A DNA stretch of 37,278 nt, from assembly GCA_000444245.1 (NCBI GenBank), contig ATSW01050443.1:1-37278 (forward strand), in the 5' to 3' direction. The first letter of the stretch is position 1. Every line of letters begins with the position of its first letter. A model generated the notes under the pieces. The model saw only the letters and a list, made by a program, of their open reading frames with translations, did no database searches and had not been told where the DNA came from. Below are positions 10,560 through 24,700 of the stretch, in pieces. Origin of the DNA: Botryllus schlosseri. Lineage: Eukaryota; Chordata; Ascidiacea; Stolidobranchia; Styelidae. Position numbers and translations under genes: made by a program.

Positions 10560-11360
10560 ATCTGGAATCTGGATGGTCGCACCCCTATGTCACGTCTAAC
10601 TAAAAAGCTCCCCGCGCGACCTCATTTGGTTTATTCTATTCAGCAAATGTGGACTTAAAGATCAGTAAAAATTAATTCTTCTCATATCCCACTTACTTTG
10701 ATGTGGTAATCTGATTCAGTGAGTCTTTACTAAAGAAAGAAAGCCGAGAGATCACGATCGAACAGGACGAGGTAGATGTTGGATTAAGAGACCGTAATTG
10801 GTGGTTTCGACATTCTTCTATCTGTTCGTGACATCGCATCGTGTCTTGTGTATCTTGATCGCATGACTAAATTAAAGCCAACGATAATGTGCTCAGCTCA
10901 TGCTTCTATATTGCTATCAAGTTCATGAATTTTGATCAAAAATATCAAGACTACTGAATAATCTGCTATTTCACACCTATTTTCACTTTCCAAAGTTCGT
11001 TTGCGAATACATATAACTGCGAAATATCGCTGCACCACAACTTGACGGATCACAAGTGTCGGAATCAATTAGACGTTGATGCCTTCCGTATCGATTGGGA
11101 CGCTGAATTGTGGGACTCGCTAAAGACTCCGTGACTTTGGATCACCTAAATCACGCGAGAGTTCATCGACCCGAGTACGCCCGTGCCCGGAGGCTGGGCG
11201 GGCGTCGACACGGCTTTGGAGGTCAATCTCGAATTCTCCCAGTCATTGCCGCTACTTGCGCTGAGACCGCATACAGTCAAGCCGTCGTAGCTCTGTGGGT
11301 AGAGCTACGGTATCACAATTGGTTATGGTGTCTGGTATCCGGGCATGTTTCGGAAGTCTA
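10560..11360. other. Intergenic, no gene seen
   Basis: 11100-11300 is GC-richer than its surroundings and abuts the SINE. Its plus-strand frame is short and unrecognised, and it may be part of the same composite repeat. Confidence 0.35.
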
Positions 11361-11368
11361 ATCTGCCT

Positions 11369-11570
11369 GACAAGATAGCGTCATGGTGAAGCGTAAGCGT
11401 TCTTGATCGGTTGGACGTCTGTTCAATCCCCGGCCGGGTCAGACCAAAGGCCTCATCATTAGAACTGGCATCCGTGGCTTCACCGTTTAGCGCGCGGCCC
11501 CTCCGGATAGCATGGAGGGGCGGTGCCAAGACTTGGAACGCCTGACAAGGCTATTTCTGCACCTTCCTTG
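11369..11570 (+). mobile_element. tRNA-derived SINE
   Basis: A tRNA-like head spans about 11369-11442. A box-like tagcgtcatgg at 11375 is followed 45 bases later by a B-box-like tgttcaatccc at 11420. A tRNA-unrelated body follows, with an inverted repeat (cccctcc...ggagggg) at about 11500-11522. The outer limits are estimates; no target duplication was found. Confidence 0.5.
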
Positions 11571-11579
11571 TCCAGTGGC

Positions 11580-12280
11580 ATATGCTCTCATGGTTTGCAT
11601 ATGCATTATGCACACATTGCGTGCCGATGCCGCAAAAACCATCAATGACAGAAATATAACACGTCCTGTTCTCCATGTCGGGAGTTAAAGATGTGTATCA
11701 GGCGGTGTGCCCAGAGAGTTAGTCTCGACCTTGGAACTCAAAATACAACCTCGATTCGGTGTATATCTGTTTACGACGTAGGAAACAGTGGCTAGAGATC
11801 ATGTATCTAATGTAATCACGGCTGAACTAGTACTAGGTCATGGATCGAAACGTGGTGGAAAAGACGAAATACCACTTCGATTGTGCACTGTGCAATCGGT
11901 TAGTAAACTACTTGCTCCAGCCAGCGCTTCTTATGCGTATCTAACGACGTAGAATAGGCTATAGCTCGCTTTCTTGCCTACCGAACTCACGACGTAAAGG
12001 GTTCGACTGAATTTTCGACGCGCGATGTATTTCCGACACAGTAAACATTCGATAGATAATAATAAATAATCAGAAATGAAGATAATCATAACAGTATCCA
12101 AACGAGAAGCGTTCTCATGCAATAAAATATAGACTGCAAGCTATGCGTCACAGTGCCCGTCTTCGCCGTGAGCGGCGCATCGAACAATTCCAACAACCTT
12201 ACCGTACGTTGTAGCACCATCGCTTCCCATGCGTGTACTGTGAGCTTCACCGGTGAAATTGCCAAACACGAACATGACTA
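11580..12280. other. Intergenic, nothing recognised
   Basis: Neither strand shows an exon, RNA gene or clear repeat. Confidence 0.35.
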
Positions 12281-12281
12281 A

Positions 12282-12621
12282 TTAGCAATATAGATCATCC
12301 TTCTCTACATTATATATAAAAAACAATACTTCAAACATTCCTGGACCAGCAGATTTGCGCAATACCGCAACACAAGCTCGTGGTATCGAGATGATCATAC
12401 GTGAAGCGGGCAAGTCTGCCCTGCCTTCAAGCAAATGAAGTGATAAAAGGAATGCTGATAATCTCGTCGCGCAATTGTCGCTACAGTGACAAGATGTGTG
12501 CCCTCGGATACGGGCATATACTTTGGAATTTCGCAGGATCGGACCTACTCCAGGCATCGCGAGCGCTGTCGCTCCCTCTTCCGTCAATTCACCATCTCTT
12601 CGCCATCCCGTCGATTCAGCG
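12282..12621 (-). other. Probable 3' untranslated region of the DGK gene
   Basis: Sequence after the TAA at 12622 shows no further exon. No canonical AATAAA was found on the minus strand in this stretch, so the transcript end is unknown. Confidence 0.35.
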
Positions 12622-12711
12622 TTATCTCGTGAAGCGATTCATGGCTTTCTGCAGCTCCTTGACGCCGGACTGTATCCTTTTGATGTGGCCCACTTTCGAG
12701 ACGCCCATACC
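12622..12711 (-). CDS. DGKD/DGKH: DGK exon 26: SAM end and stop
   Basis: Residues 1139-1167. The exon reads [20 protein letters not shown] then QKAMNRFTR and TAA. It is the last helix of the SAM domain. The acceptor is ttccgcag|GGT. Human paralogues read DLGVTKVGHMKRI here. Confidence 0.95.
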   Translation of the reverse strand, partial: GMGVSKVGHIKRIQSGVKELQKAMNRFTR

Positions 12712-15700
12712 CTGCGGAAGCAATCAAGTAGTCAAAATTAACGTCTTAAATTGCTACTCAAGTATAGACTTTTAGGGCATGACAAAACTACGGCCAGTGC
12801 TCAAGCACAAGTCAACTTAACGCCATAAATTTTCACTGAAGATGCCCATGTCCGGTGGAAAACGGGGAACCGAGGTCAAAGTGATCATTGGTGATACCTC
12901 AGCACAAGAAGTAATGCCGTAAATTTCTACCCGACATGAGCTTTAAATAGCTAGTGCGTACATTCGAAAAAATTGCACATACATTAATGCAGTCAGATGT
13001 ACTTTAAATTGGCATTGTGTTCACACGAAACAGGTCCGTTCAGGATCCCTAATGTTAATATGCTTGATACTCTTGACAAGGAGCACATACAAATCTCGGA
13101 GTTGAAGAAAACATACAGCAACGAATGTATAGCAAGATTTCTGTTTAGCATCGCCAGACGACTATTCAAGGACGAAGAGGTGGCCTACATTACTGTTACG
13201 CGCCGCTAATCAGCCATCGAGTTTAAGTTTCGGGCACTCACTTTCAAATCGTTCGACTCGAGCTTCAGCAGCTCCTCGCCGCGAATTTCGTGAGTGGAGA
13301 AGATGTCCTTGTATTCGCCGAGCTGTACGCATTCCAACCACTGGCCCACGTCGTTCACACTCCAGTTGTTCACTGCGAAAGCAACGATTAAATGAAAATC
13401 CGCAGATTCGAAGTGCTACTTTTTCGGAAAGATTCAAGTACGTTTTTGTGTACTCGCACTGCTTTCTCGAGCGGTTATGATTTTGCACAGCTTCTATTCC
13501 ACAGTTTTCATTTTTTTCCTGCAAAACTAGGCATAGAGCCCTTTAGCCACCTACTTTTTACTCACTCGGAGATCACCACTTCTACTTGTACCGGAGCGCA
13601 TCAATAACACTGCTATGACGTCATAATATGGTACTGGAACACTAGACTCGAAATCGAGTCGCCCAGGCAGCCGATTTCGTCTGGCAATAATAATCTCAAA
13701 CTTTTACCATTGTAGTCCATGTTGATCGCTCTCTGTTCCTTTTTGTGGTTTTTCCGCGAAAACGGACGGAATTTAGTTTTGTGCGTCGTCGTAGCCGTGG
13801 CGACGTTGACCGGCTGCTATAAAATCAAAGTGTCTTTAATTCTGTCGGCTCTTTGGCGCCATTAAAAGCATCATACCTCTTCGACCGGCGCTTGGCACAT
13901 CATGGACGACAGCCACTTGATTTCGGCGACCCTTTTCATGGCGGTTTCCAAGCCGTTCAGCCACTCTTCGATCTTACGCGACAAGCCGCTCTGCTCCTGA
14001 AACACGAGGAATCTGTTTGTGTCTGGGACGCTGCTAAGGTTCCACGTGGCAAGGCAAAGCATGGCCTGCTAAAGAATGCTGGAAATATTCCACAATTTCT
14101 TGTGCGACAAGACATGAAAGCACCTAGTTTCTGGCAGTACTGTGGAATTGCAGAAATTTTAAAGTAATAAAGATGAGTGTTCTAGTTGTGCATAAAATAT
14201 CTAAATGTGAAGTAGTGCCGACCACACTTTATATCCATGGATAGGATTATGAGTCACGACAAATAAAACACAATACTTCAACTTTACAAACTGCGCAAGT
14301 CACAAAAAAGGGTGAAATAGAGGTAGTAAAAAATCAGAATTACTTGAATAAGTATGGAAAGTATGCAAAATAAACAAAAAAGTTTTTTGTACCCGACCAG
14401 CTCTGATTATGCCAGGCCTCAGTAGTTTCATGAAGCTACAAGTGATCTAGCAGAGCTGCGACACCCACCTCTGCGCTGGAATCGATCATTTTGGCCATCA
14501 TCGACGACAAATCGGCGATGGCGCCCACCAGGTCGGACACATGGCTCCTCGATATCATGTCCGTAGTGCGTACGGCCGGGCTCATCTTCTGGCTGATGCG
14601 ACGTACGGCCGTCACTGACGAAAGCAGTCCGTCCGGGTAAGAATCGGATTCTTCCGTCGCCGATTTTATTCTACGAGATAAACGACGTTTAAACACAATG
14701 CGTACGTCAGCAATTGAGCATTAAGTCTCTCGAAAAGAAAAATTTTACTACAGGCTCCCAGAAATTGTCGGGTTAGCCGAAACGGTTATTCCAATCTGAA
14801 ATTCCACACATTTTTAGCAAAACGTACGGCATGTCGCTACGTAACCTAACAATATCTGTGGATCTGTAGTGAACAATAATCAGCAAAATGGGCGTGCGAT
14901 CATCCGCGACCCACAACCGCACGAGACGATACTCACTTCTCCGCCAATTCGTTGACGCTTTCCGCCAACTCGCCGACCGCCTCCAATTCCGTCTCGTTCA
15001 AATATTCGATGGACAAATGGCGGTCGAGAAATCTCTGCTTGTCCTCCCACGACTTAAGCGTTTCCTCGAAGTGCTGAAAATACATTTTACTGACACATGG
15101 CTCAACTACTACGAGGCGGTCAATGTAGTAAGCGTCAGCACTGGAATTTGATCTGTATTCTACAGTTATTTACGAACAGGGCCGGTCATTAACGAAGTAC
15201 TTCTACTTTTACAAGGTACTCAAGTAGGTTTCGCCTATTTGGATTACTCATGTCAGCCGTTATGATATTATACTTTCACATTTACTTGATAGTTTTAGTT
15301 CTTTAGCCTAAACTAGGTCTCAATTACTTGTTTCGAAATTGTTGCTAGTACTTGAGTAGAAATTTACGATGTTACTTCTACTTCTAGTCGTGTATCACTA
15401 TGACCAACTTATGAATACTACTTCAAGTGGGAGTAGATAACGAAGGTCTGAGAATGAATCGTTCAAGAAGTTTCACCAAGTAGATTTGGTCAATGGGTCA
15501 CATACTTTGGCCGGTAAATCGGAGGCGGCTACGCCGCTAATGAGTGCAATTCTTGGAAAGACATTCGGTTACCGCGGCACCAAGGTTTGTTCAACGGTAT
15601 CCATCGCAATTTCACTCTTGAAAGTACGCAATTAGCATCTCTGCCACAATCACTATCCAGCCCAGGCACAACAAAACCATAGCAATACAGAGGGTCGACC

Positions 15701-18700
15701 CGAAATCACGTCCGTCGCAACAAACTCACCCTGTCCCTAGACAGCATCTGCGCCCGGTTCTTGTGTTCGATTTTGATCACACCGGGAGGCTGCAGCCACG
15801 CCTCGCCATCCACTTGAAGCGGCACACCCTCGTCACCTGAAATCAACAACAGATTGTGAGTCGACGCACGGGATACCCTCACTTCTCGCAAACAGACAGG
15901 CACTGTATTTCAGGTATTTCAGATATCAAAGGTGTTTGTTTGCCACCCCACCTAAAATCGTGATTTTGATCGATCTGCATTGCGCTATCCTGTGGCTCTG
16001 CAGCACGCCTTCCGGTACCACCATGGCCATCCCCAGCTGCATGGTGCCGTACACCGCCACCACCTCCAGCACCCTGTCGTTGTAGGACGGCGCCATGAAC
16101 GTGTTGTTCCCGGTCCGGCCGCCCCAAAAGTTTGAGCCGCCCATGAAAGAGGGGATGTTGAGCACGACGATGCCCTGAAGTCGCGGTAACGGTATGTGCT
16201 GCCCGTCACATTCCAGCCGTATCCTCTGCTCCAGGTTCTTGTAAGTTTTCAACGCAAATTCCCGGGTGGCCAGCATGCCGTACCACACCATGTTTTTTGT
16301 TCGGCTGTAATCAAATAAAGAGATTGGACTAGGGTTGTGCGACCTTTTTGACGAGGGCTGATATAATAAATTTCTTGCGGAGAGCAGTCCCATTATTTTG
16401 TTGAGAATTGATAGGGGTGATGTAAAACACATCATTAGAGCTCAATATAAAACGACACTTTGAAATTATTACACACATAGGTAAATCACATATTTCTGAT
16501 CATGTTTAAAATAATATGTAGAAAAATATTCATGGGGAAAGTCATCATATGCGTATCTTAGTGTTTAGTGTTTAGTTCAATAGTAACAGACTACAAGCTC
16601 AATCGGCGAGTCATGTTAAAAATTTGGCACTTGTTCTTGGGTCGTAAATTTGGTGTGGCACACTCCTCACTTACACTGTCCCCTCGATAGTAAGATATAG
16701 AATTTACAGTTAAATGCTAGCAGAGAAATCGTTGTTGGAGTGCACGGTCTAAAAACTTCAACAATCCTATCGAACAACGAGCGTGACAACACAAACAGGC
16801 AAAGCCCTAGATAGCTTTTAAAGTTACAATTCGAGCGAATAACGCGAGTCGACTCCAGCAGTTTTGAAAAGCAACATACTCTCTTCGACACCTCTAGCTT
16901 GTTGCATAGAAAGTCACGCGCAAATTTGCTATTATTGTTCTACGATTGAAATTGTTTCGCTTTGTTCCAGCAAAACAGATCGTTCTGGATTAGCAATGCT
17001 GAAAGACGCCGCTAGATATCGACAAGAAAACACGTGCGTCACACCGAACCATACCACTCATTTCCCAGTTTCGCGTACCAGAATAGCATTACTCAAACGT
17101 CGGAACGCTTCAAAAACTTTTCACTTGTACATTCATAACACTAAGAAGAATAGAACACTAATTTGAGACTGCTAGCACAGGAAACTGGGAGTTGTCGGTG
17201 CCATGACCAGCAACCCCGTCGATAATCTGATATTTTTTCTTTAGTCGGCATCATATTCGAAAATGACAGAATGACTATAAACTCAGATCTTCGCATCAAA
17301 CAACAGGGGAAATAAGATGGCAAAGTCACAACCAGAACACACATCGATCATAATATCACCAATTACGCAAAATCGGCTAATCGAGCAACTGAAAGGCTTG
17401 CGTCATGCGTAACTTAGCGAGTTCTAAAGCAAACCTGCATTTCTTGGGGTGTTCCTCCCGTTTCCTGTGAAAGTCCAACGCGATTTTCGCGTCCAATCCA
17501 ATCCCGAAATAGTTGTTCATCACACACTTTTCCGAGAACAGCGCGTCCACTCTGCAACAGAATACCGATTTTTGACAGCACGCGAAACACACCAAAATCG
17601 CTTCCCAGCACTCACATAGGACTATTGAAGCTCATGAGCGGCGTGGCTGCCGCACACAACGCGTCCGTGTTTGCCAGTATCACCCGACCGATCAGACCTT
17701 TTCGGATCGTGAAATCGGGATTCACTGCCAATAGAGAATAACATTGTGTGACCTTAAACTTTCAATAATAATCAAAATAGGTACAAATGTAATTAAGACA
17801 TAAGAATTCAAGAATTAATAATGAGAAGTATGTTGCTGTCTTTCCGATCACAAATGCTCTGCATGGTTCTATTGAAATTTCAGTAAGACAGTGTCCTGTC
17901 AAAACCACAGACTCGATGATAAGAGCACATTTCATCGGTTCCTACCGTGCGAGCACCCCCTTTCCTCGCTGATAGAGCAACGGCTGTTGTCTTGTTTTGA
18001 GCTGGCGTTCAACCCTAAAAAGCATGCGAATTGCGTCAGACAATACCTGCGGACATTTCAACAGTTACAAACGCGCACATCATGATAGCCAGAAAAATTG
18101 AAGCGCTTTTCGCACACTGTCAACAAAACGGTGGAACACAGACTACCCTTAATCGTTAAGGGAAATACCGATAGAATGGTATTCTAGAAGTGAGCGTGTG
18201 AGAGCAAAAATCGAAGATTTATCAATTGGATGAATAACTGTCAGCATAATAATACAATCATACTGGCCAAGTAAATGCAATCATTCATCCTCGCTGATTC
18301 TTAATAGTTTTATTGGTCCTTCCAAGAAAAACAATAGATTACTGCTCAAATACGGCATACTTAATCAAAAAAACAATTGATTGAGAATATTGGAATGAAA
18401 CAAAAGCTGCTAAGCAACAAATCACAACATTGCGATGAGACTGTTGTTCTACTACTGCAAACGTCTGTGCTGCGTCACAATATTTATCCATCCCGAAAAA
18501 ATTCTATAGTTAAGGTTTCGAATACGCTTTCCATGAATATGACATCGCAAACACTGTAGCAGCTATTGTCGTAAACATTGCCAAGATACAAATATTGAAA
18601 ATGAAACACTAAGACTTCATAATTACACAAAGCAATAACTTTAAATTGCTGATTGACAAAATATTTCCTACATTTCCAATTTAACTCACACGGCATCACC

Positions 18701-21700
18701 GAGATTCGCTACTGACGAGAGTCAGCAGAAAAGCTTCTAGCAAATCAATCAACGATACAAAGTTATTGTTTCATGTAGCCTAATTTATACGTCGGTATTC
18801 GACTCACCCTTGGCCTTCATCTTGGGCGACAGTTTCGGAAATTCCTCGACTGGCGGGGAAAGGGTGGCAGCGTCCACAGACGATCTTTGGCTGCACGACA
18901 AAAATCAATATTAGATCCGGTTGGGGGCGACATGATGATAATTTCCCTGTACCTGACAGTGTCCAATGTGTTGGATTTTATCGACGACTTGCCTGACGCC
19001 GACTCGGACGTGGGCAACGTCGAGCTCTCGTTGGAATCGGTGAAAGACACCGGGACTTTGGCCGGGGCGTCGTCTTCGTCGGATTGCGTGTCGAGTTTGT
19101 TTCGCAGGGTCTGTTCGTTTTGCTCGTCAATGACTGTGCAACAAAAACGGGTTTGTTATTGTTTTCCAGTATTCTTCCAGTATCTTCCAGTATCATTTTG
19201 TAATACGATTGTTGATATACAATGTTCTTTCCGATTCTCTACTTGTTGCTGACAATTACTACTGACGAGTGTCAGCCGAAAATATCCGGGTTCATTTCAA
19301 TATGAATATACTACTCAATTGTATATTGATGTTCTGTACCTCCAAGAAGCTCTTCAAATAATAAGAACTAAAAACCTAACGCACACACACAAAGCCAAAT
19401 GCGCGACACTCACCTTTCTCTGTCTCTTCAATAATTTTACGCACCGCTTTCTTCAAACTGTCCGCCCTCAACCACAGATTTTTCCGACGCTGAAAAACGC
19501 TCCGATCCTAAAACGCAACAAACGTCCGGTTAACCCACAAGGAAACACATTATAGCAATGGCGGCATTGCATACCTGAGTTTTGTCGCGGCTTTTCTTGG
19601 GGCTCTCGGCCGCGCCCAGCCGAAACTCGGACGCCAGATTGTCGTTGATTTCGCGTATGGCGCTGGACGCCTCGGGCGAGAGGAGATTGTCGCAGCTGGC
19701 GTAAGTCCTGGTCATGCCCCGGTCCTGGTTTTCGTCCACGTCTTCCAGCACTGAGACGCTGCGCTGCGGCTTGGGACGAGATTTTTTCCTGGCCCGCTGC
19801 TGAGAACGGCAATGGGTATCTTCGTAAGAAGCAGTCAAGTTGTTTATGTTTATAGTCAAGTAGCGATTTAGAGTCACAATAAAATTACTTGGGTCATAGA
19901 TTACTACATAGTGGTGACATACGAGCAGGGTTGTAATGACTCGAGTCATGATTTTTTGATGACTCGACTTGACTCGAGTCATTTTCTCAAAATACGGAAA
20001 TGACTTGAGTCATTGCGCGTGGCTCAAACAAAGTCATATGACTCGAGACTCAGACGGCAAAGACCGACATTTCATTGAAATTTAGAAGAATAGTAAAGTA
20101 ACCACACTATTGGGATTTTGTCTATTGGTACTGGTACTTGAAAATGCGACCAGAAACTGCTAAAAGTGAGGGAAATTAGTATATTATAAATGCAAACCAT
20201 TCGATATCACCAAACAAAGTTATAAAAAGTGGGTTTAAGAAGACTTTAAGTGGAAACTGAGCAGTCATCACAATGACTTGGACTCGGACTCGAGTCATAA
20301 TACCATGACTCGGGACTTGGACCTCTGCTCGATGACTTGGACTCGGACTTGACTCGAGTCAAAAATATATAACTGAGATTGACCCGCGAATCGGAGGCGT
20401 GTGACTTGGTTACAGCCCTTGGATACTACTGGAGAAAATAGTTTCAAAAAGAAACTTGATTGTAAATCTCTACAAAATTACAAATAGAATGAGCAATTTG
20501 CGAGACACTTCAAAATTATTTCAAGTGAAAATAGAATTTCAAGGTCCGAAAGGTGTTCGAGTAATTAGTTTAAAAGACTAGATTTCATTGAAAACTTCCA
20601 CTAAATTACAAGTAGAAGTAGCAATTCCCAAGATAAGTCAAGACTAATTTGAGCGCAAGTGTTTTGCTTCGATGGCCTTAAATCCCGTGAGCAACATTGA
20701 ATCCACACATTAGATGCTGAATTTCACTTCTTGAAAAACAAGCCACATGTCACATACTTTCGTAGGAAAAGTGTTTTCCCAACGCTCCGCGCTTTCTTCC
20801 GCGGGAAGCTGCTCGGCGGCTTCCGATTCGTATTCCAAACTCTCTAAAAGCGAGCTCAGTTTCTCTTTCAGAGTCTGGCAGCAATCCGTCTTTTTCGTTT
20901 CTCCACCGCCCACGCTCAGGGTCAAGTCTTTTACCGTCTGACAGAGAACGCTGCGAAAATATCGAACCGTGATACTCAAACAGAACAATCTAGGAAATGC
21001 GATGGTGGAAGTATTTAGTATTACCTCAGGGAAAAATCAAGTACCGGTATTTTGATAATATTAAAAGACATTTATTCATTTCTGATATTTTGACCTACTC
21101 TCATGAGGATTAAATGTCAACAATACACAACTAGGGATTCACTTCCAATGATAGTAAGTAAACAACTGGCAGAGAGTAAATGCAACAACATAAACATATT
21201 CTCCATTACTGTATACAAGTATATTGAATACTGTCAGATTCCAGAGCATGGTAAAAATATAATAAACAGGATAAGGAGAAGATCTGCTTTTTAGATTCCA
21301 TTAGCCTCCCTTTTTGTCACAGCTTGGGATTAGGCTATTCATAAACCCAAGGGAGAAATGCTTGTATACAGTGTAATCATGTTATTCACAAGGAAAGCGC
21401 AGTTCATTTCTCTCAGTCTAGCATATTTTTGCTCAACATTTTATGGCCAGGAGTTCTAGAGGTTGCAAAATTGGGATGTTCACGGTATTTGAAAGATCAT
21501 CAGAATATTCACCGATTGTTGAAGACACAAGCTATATAGTAACAACACAAATCACAGCTTGATGACCCTGGCCTTGTGCCGTATTGTGAGATTATGTAGA
21601 AATGATAGAATGTATAATGCACAATCCATGTGAAGTATTTGATGTATTGAACAACGGGCATGGAAGAACCTCATCCCAAGACCAATGATGATGATGATGA

Positions 21701-24700
21701 AGACAGGCCTGAATGAGTATGATCCGCACTTCTTAACTGTAAAAACTTTTGCAAGAGCTCAGTTGGCTCTTCAGCTAAGCAATGCTTAAAAGTAGTCTGA
21801 TGATGTATATTCACATCAATGCACCCCCCCAAAACAATTATAACCATGAGCATTATGGCATGCTGAAACATGGGAATCCATGAATATAAAATTTCTTATA
21901 CAGATGACAAAAAGCTGTTGTACGACATTGCGGGATATCAATTAGGAAGCGCGCAGTCTCGCACAACAGATGAGTTTGTCAAGGAAAACAATGTCTTGTA
22001 CAGCAAACATGGCGAGCGATTTCGATTAATGAGTGCAACGTGTTGGAAGAATTGTAAAATCACTTACGCCGCAGACTTCACCACTTCAGCGCTTCGATTG
22101 GAATTCAGTATGGTCGAAAGATGTAGCGAAACCGCGCTCTCATATTCCGATATCGGACCCTGCAAACACACATCAGACATCACTTTGGGCACAGATAAAA
22201 TCAACGGAACTAGACAACTTGTCACCGCTGATGTAGGCGCTGAAATTTTGAAAAATTTAGGTGGCCAAAAATCTTTGAAAATTTCCTGTCCTATATTTTA
22301 GCTCCTAGGCAAGCTTTGAGTCGGGAATTAGCTAATCGAGACCAAACAGGAGAAATTTGAACAGACAAAGAAGAAACGCGATCATTCAATCTGTAGACTC
22401 TCACACCTTTTGCTGTGTCATATCCGTCTCGATACTTCTCTCGTAGGTCATTATGCTCCATCTGTCGAGGAGCTTGGCGCTGGCTCGCTCATATCGCTCC
22501 AAAATGACTGGGACTTGCGTGTCGTCGTCACAAACATTGCCCCAGCCCATCACTTGGGCCAGGTCGTTTCCAGTGCCGAGAGGCAAAACACCGACTTGAG
22601 CCTTGAAAAGAAAACGGATTACATTGCCAAACAGTTTGTTGGTAGGCAAAAAGAAGGAGCAACAGAACTTTTTACTCAATCACCATTTGACGTAGACATT
22701 TTCAATACAGGCTACAATTAATTCAAGTATGAAACAGAAGGCCGGAAAAAAGTACTTGGGTGAGTAGCCTTGAGAAGTTTTGAAACAGCAAGATGCATCC
22801 TCATCAAGGGAGGAATACCAGCAATTTCTACTCAAGCACAGGTTGAAGTAGAGATTTCAATACATGCCATTACTGCATCAAGTAGAAAACAAAATGTCTG
22901 AATAGTAGGCCTATTTTGTGAGTAGCATGAAGAAATTTTGTAACACGACCACTGGTTCCCGACCTTTTTAGATGTCGGAGCTGCAATTCAAACTTCAGAG
23001 TACATATGGAGCCACATGAAAACACTCGATAATTTGAAGGTAGCTGGACTACCTCTGGATCTCACCATCAAGATAACTCAAAAGCATGCACATAGACCTC
23101 CATAGATTCTATATCTGTTATTTAGCATTGATAGACGCAGATTGGCGAGTGCAACACATTGAAATAAACTGAAAATGCATATCATCAAGTACTACAACAT
23201 ACTATAAGTCGTTATGAGATAACTCTTTCATACATTCCAGCGCTTAATGCACAAGTTTGCAGGGGATTATACGCTAAGTAATATTGGACTTGGACAGTAG
23301 TCTGCAAAGAGTTCTCTTTCCCGGTTTTCAGAAGCGGCCTTGGACAGCTTTAGACATAACTATATTATGCCTCATTTTACCATTCATATACAAAATTGAA
23401 TATAACTATTCATAGAAACGATCAACGATTGTCTTCTGTTATATTTTTGTGATATATTTAGAGCTCAATCAGAGCCGCAAGAAGGCTACCTTTTAGCCGC
23501 ATGTAGCTCTGAGAGCTGCGGTCGGGAATCAATGCTCATGACCTAGTGATGATAAAAATGTGTGTAGTTTCGGAAAATATATCACAATCTGTAACCCGTA
23601 TACAGCACAGGGTCTCCAACCACCAATTGTCATGGCATTTCCACTAGTTCCTTGTTGCAATTTTTCACTTTATGAAATCTAAACTACCAATAGTCGGTAG
23701 TTTATTATAAGATAAAGCCTCGAGTAAGCAGTGCAAGTGGATAAAATCCACGTGGAAATTCGTGCATCAATAATTTTGGCAATAATTTATTGCGGTGTAA
23801 GAATCTATCAATGACACAGTTTGCAAAAGATTCGTCTTGCCTCTGCCCCAATTCTATGGCAACAACGCTCACCTTTTTATGCAAATCCATTTTGTCCATC
23901 TCCGAAAGGACCCAGCCAATCGACCCGTCGCCGCCACAGACCAAAATACGAAACGAATGCAACGTTTGAAACATTCTCAACCTGGCAAGGGAACAAAATC
24001 TTTAAAAATACTATTTTCTATATTTTGAGAACAAAACCCGGAGACCCACGGCATTCGATATGAATTTAAGACGATTTGAGATTTTTTGCAACATGCAATC
24101 CAAACCAGTCTCATAACAGCGCTCTACCGCAGTAGAATTGTTTATGTACAATTGCTGTTACACCAGTAGCCTACAGTACAAGTCCGAAACACCAAATTGG
24201 ACACACGTCCCTGTCAACGGTCTACAATTATGCTACACTGGCCTAATTGTGACAATTTCAATGTTAGCATGACAGATATCACATATCAATCCTTAGAATG
24301 CCTGCTACCTAACATGATTTGATCATAAATACTGTTCCCTAGCAAACAGTTGCAATAAAAATGCATTACTCAAAAAATTTTCAAGTGAATGTGATCTACA
24401 AACAAAAGCAACGAGACACTCAGAGAAGGTGTAATTACTGAGCATTTCATAGCAAGAGCCGAGGCAGTGATGTTTCAATTAATTCCCAGACATGGTTTTT
24501 GTCATCAAATCCCAATAGTATTGAAATCCAGACTTTAATAGCCTGATCGCAACAGCTTTTATTATACAACCAAATAGTGATTTTCAATCAATTTTCAACA
24601 ACACATCACATTATGTGCAATCAATTCCGATCATGGCACCATGGATTACTCTTATTAATATTAATACAAGCCCTCAATATTTTTAGTAACCGGAATTTAA

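Noticed and set aside
12282-12587. 101-codon minus-strand frame after the DGK stop
   Set aside because: It follows the TAA in the likely 3' UTR and resembles no DGK C-terminus.
22033-22301. Plus-strand frames at DGK exon 11
   Set aside because: They are antisense shadows of the minus-strand exon.
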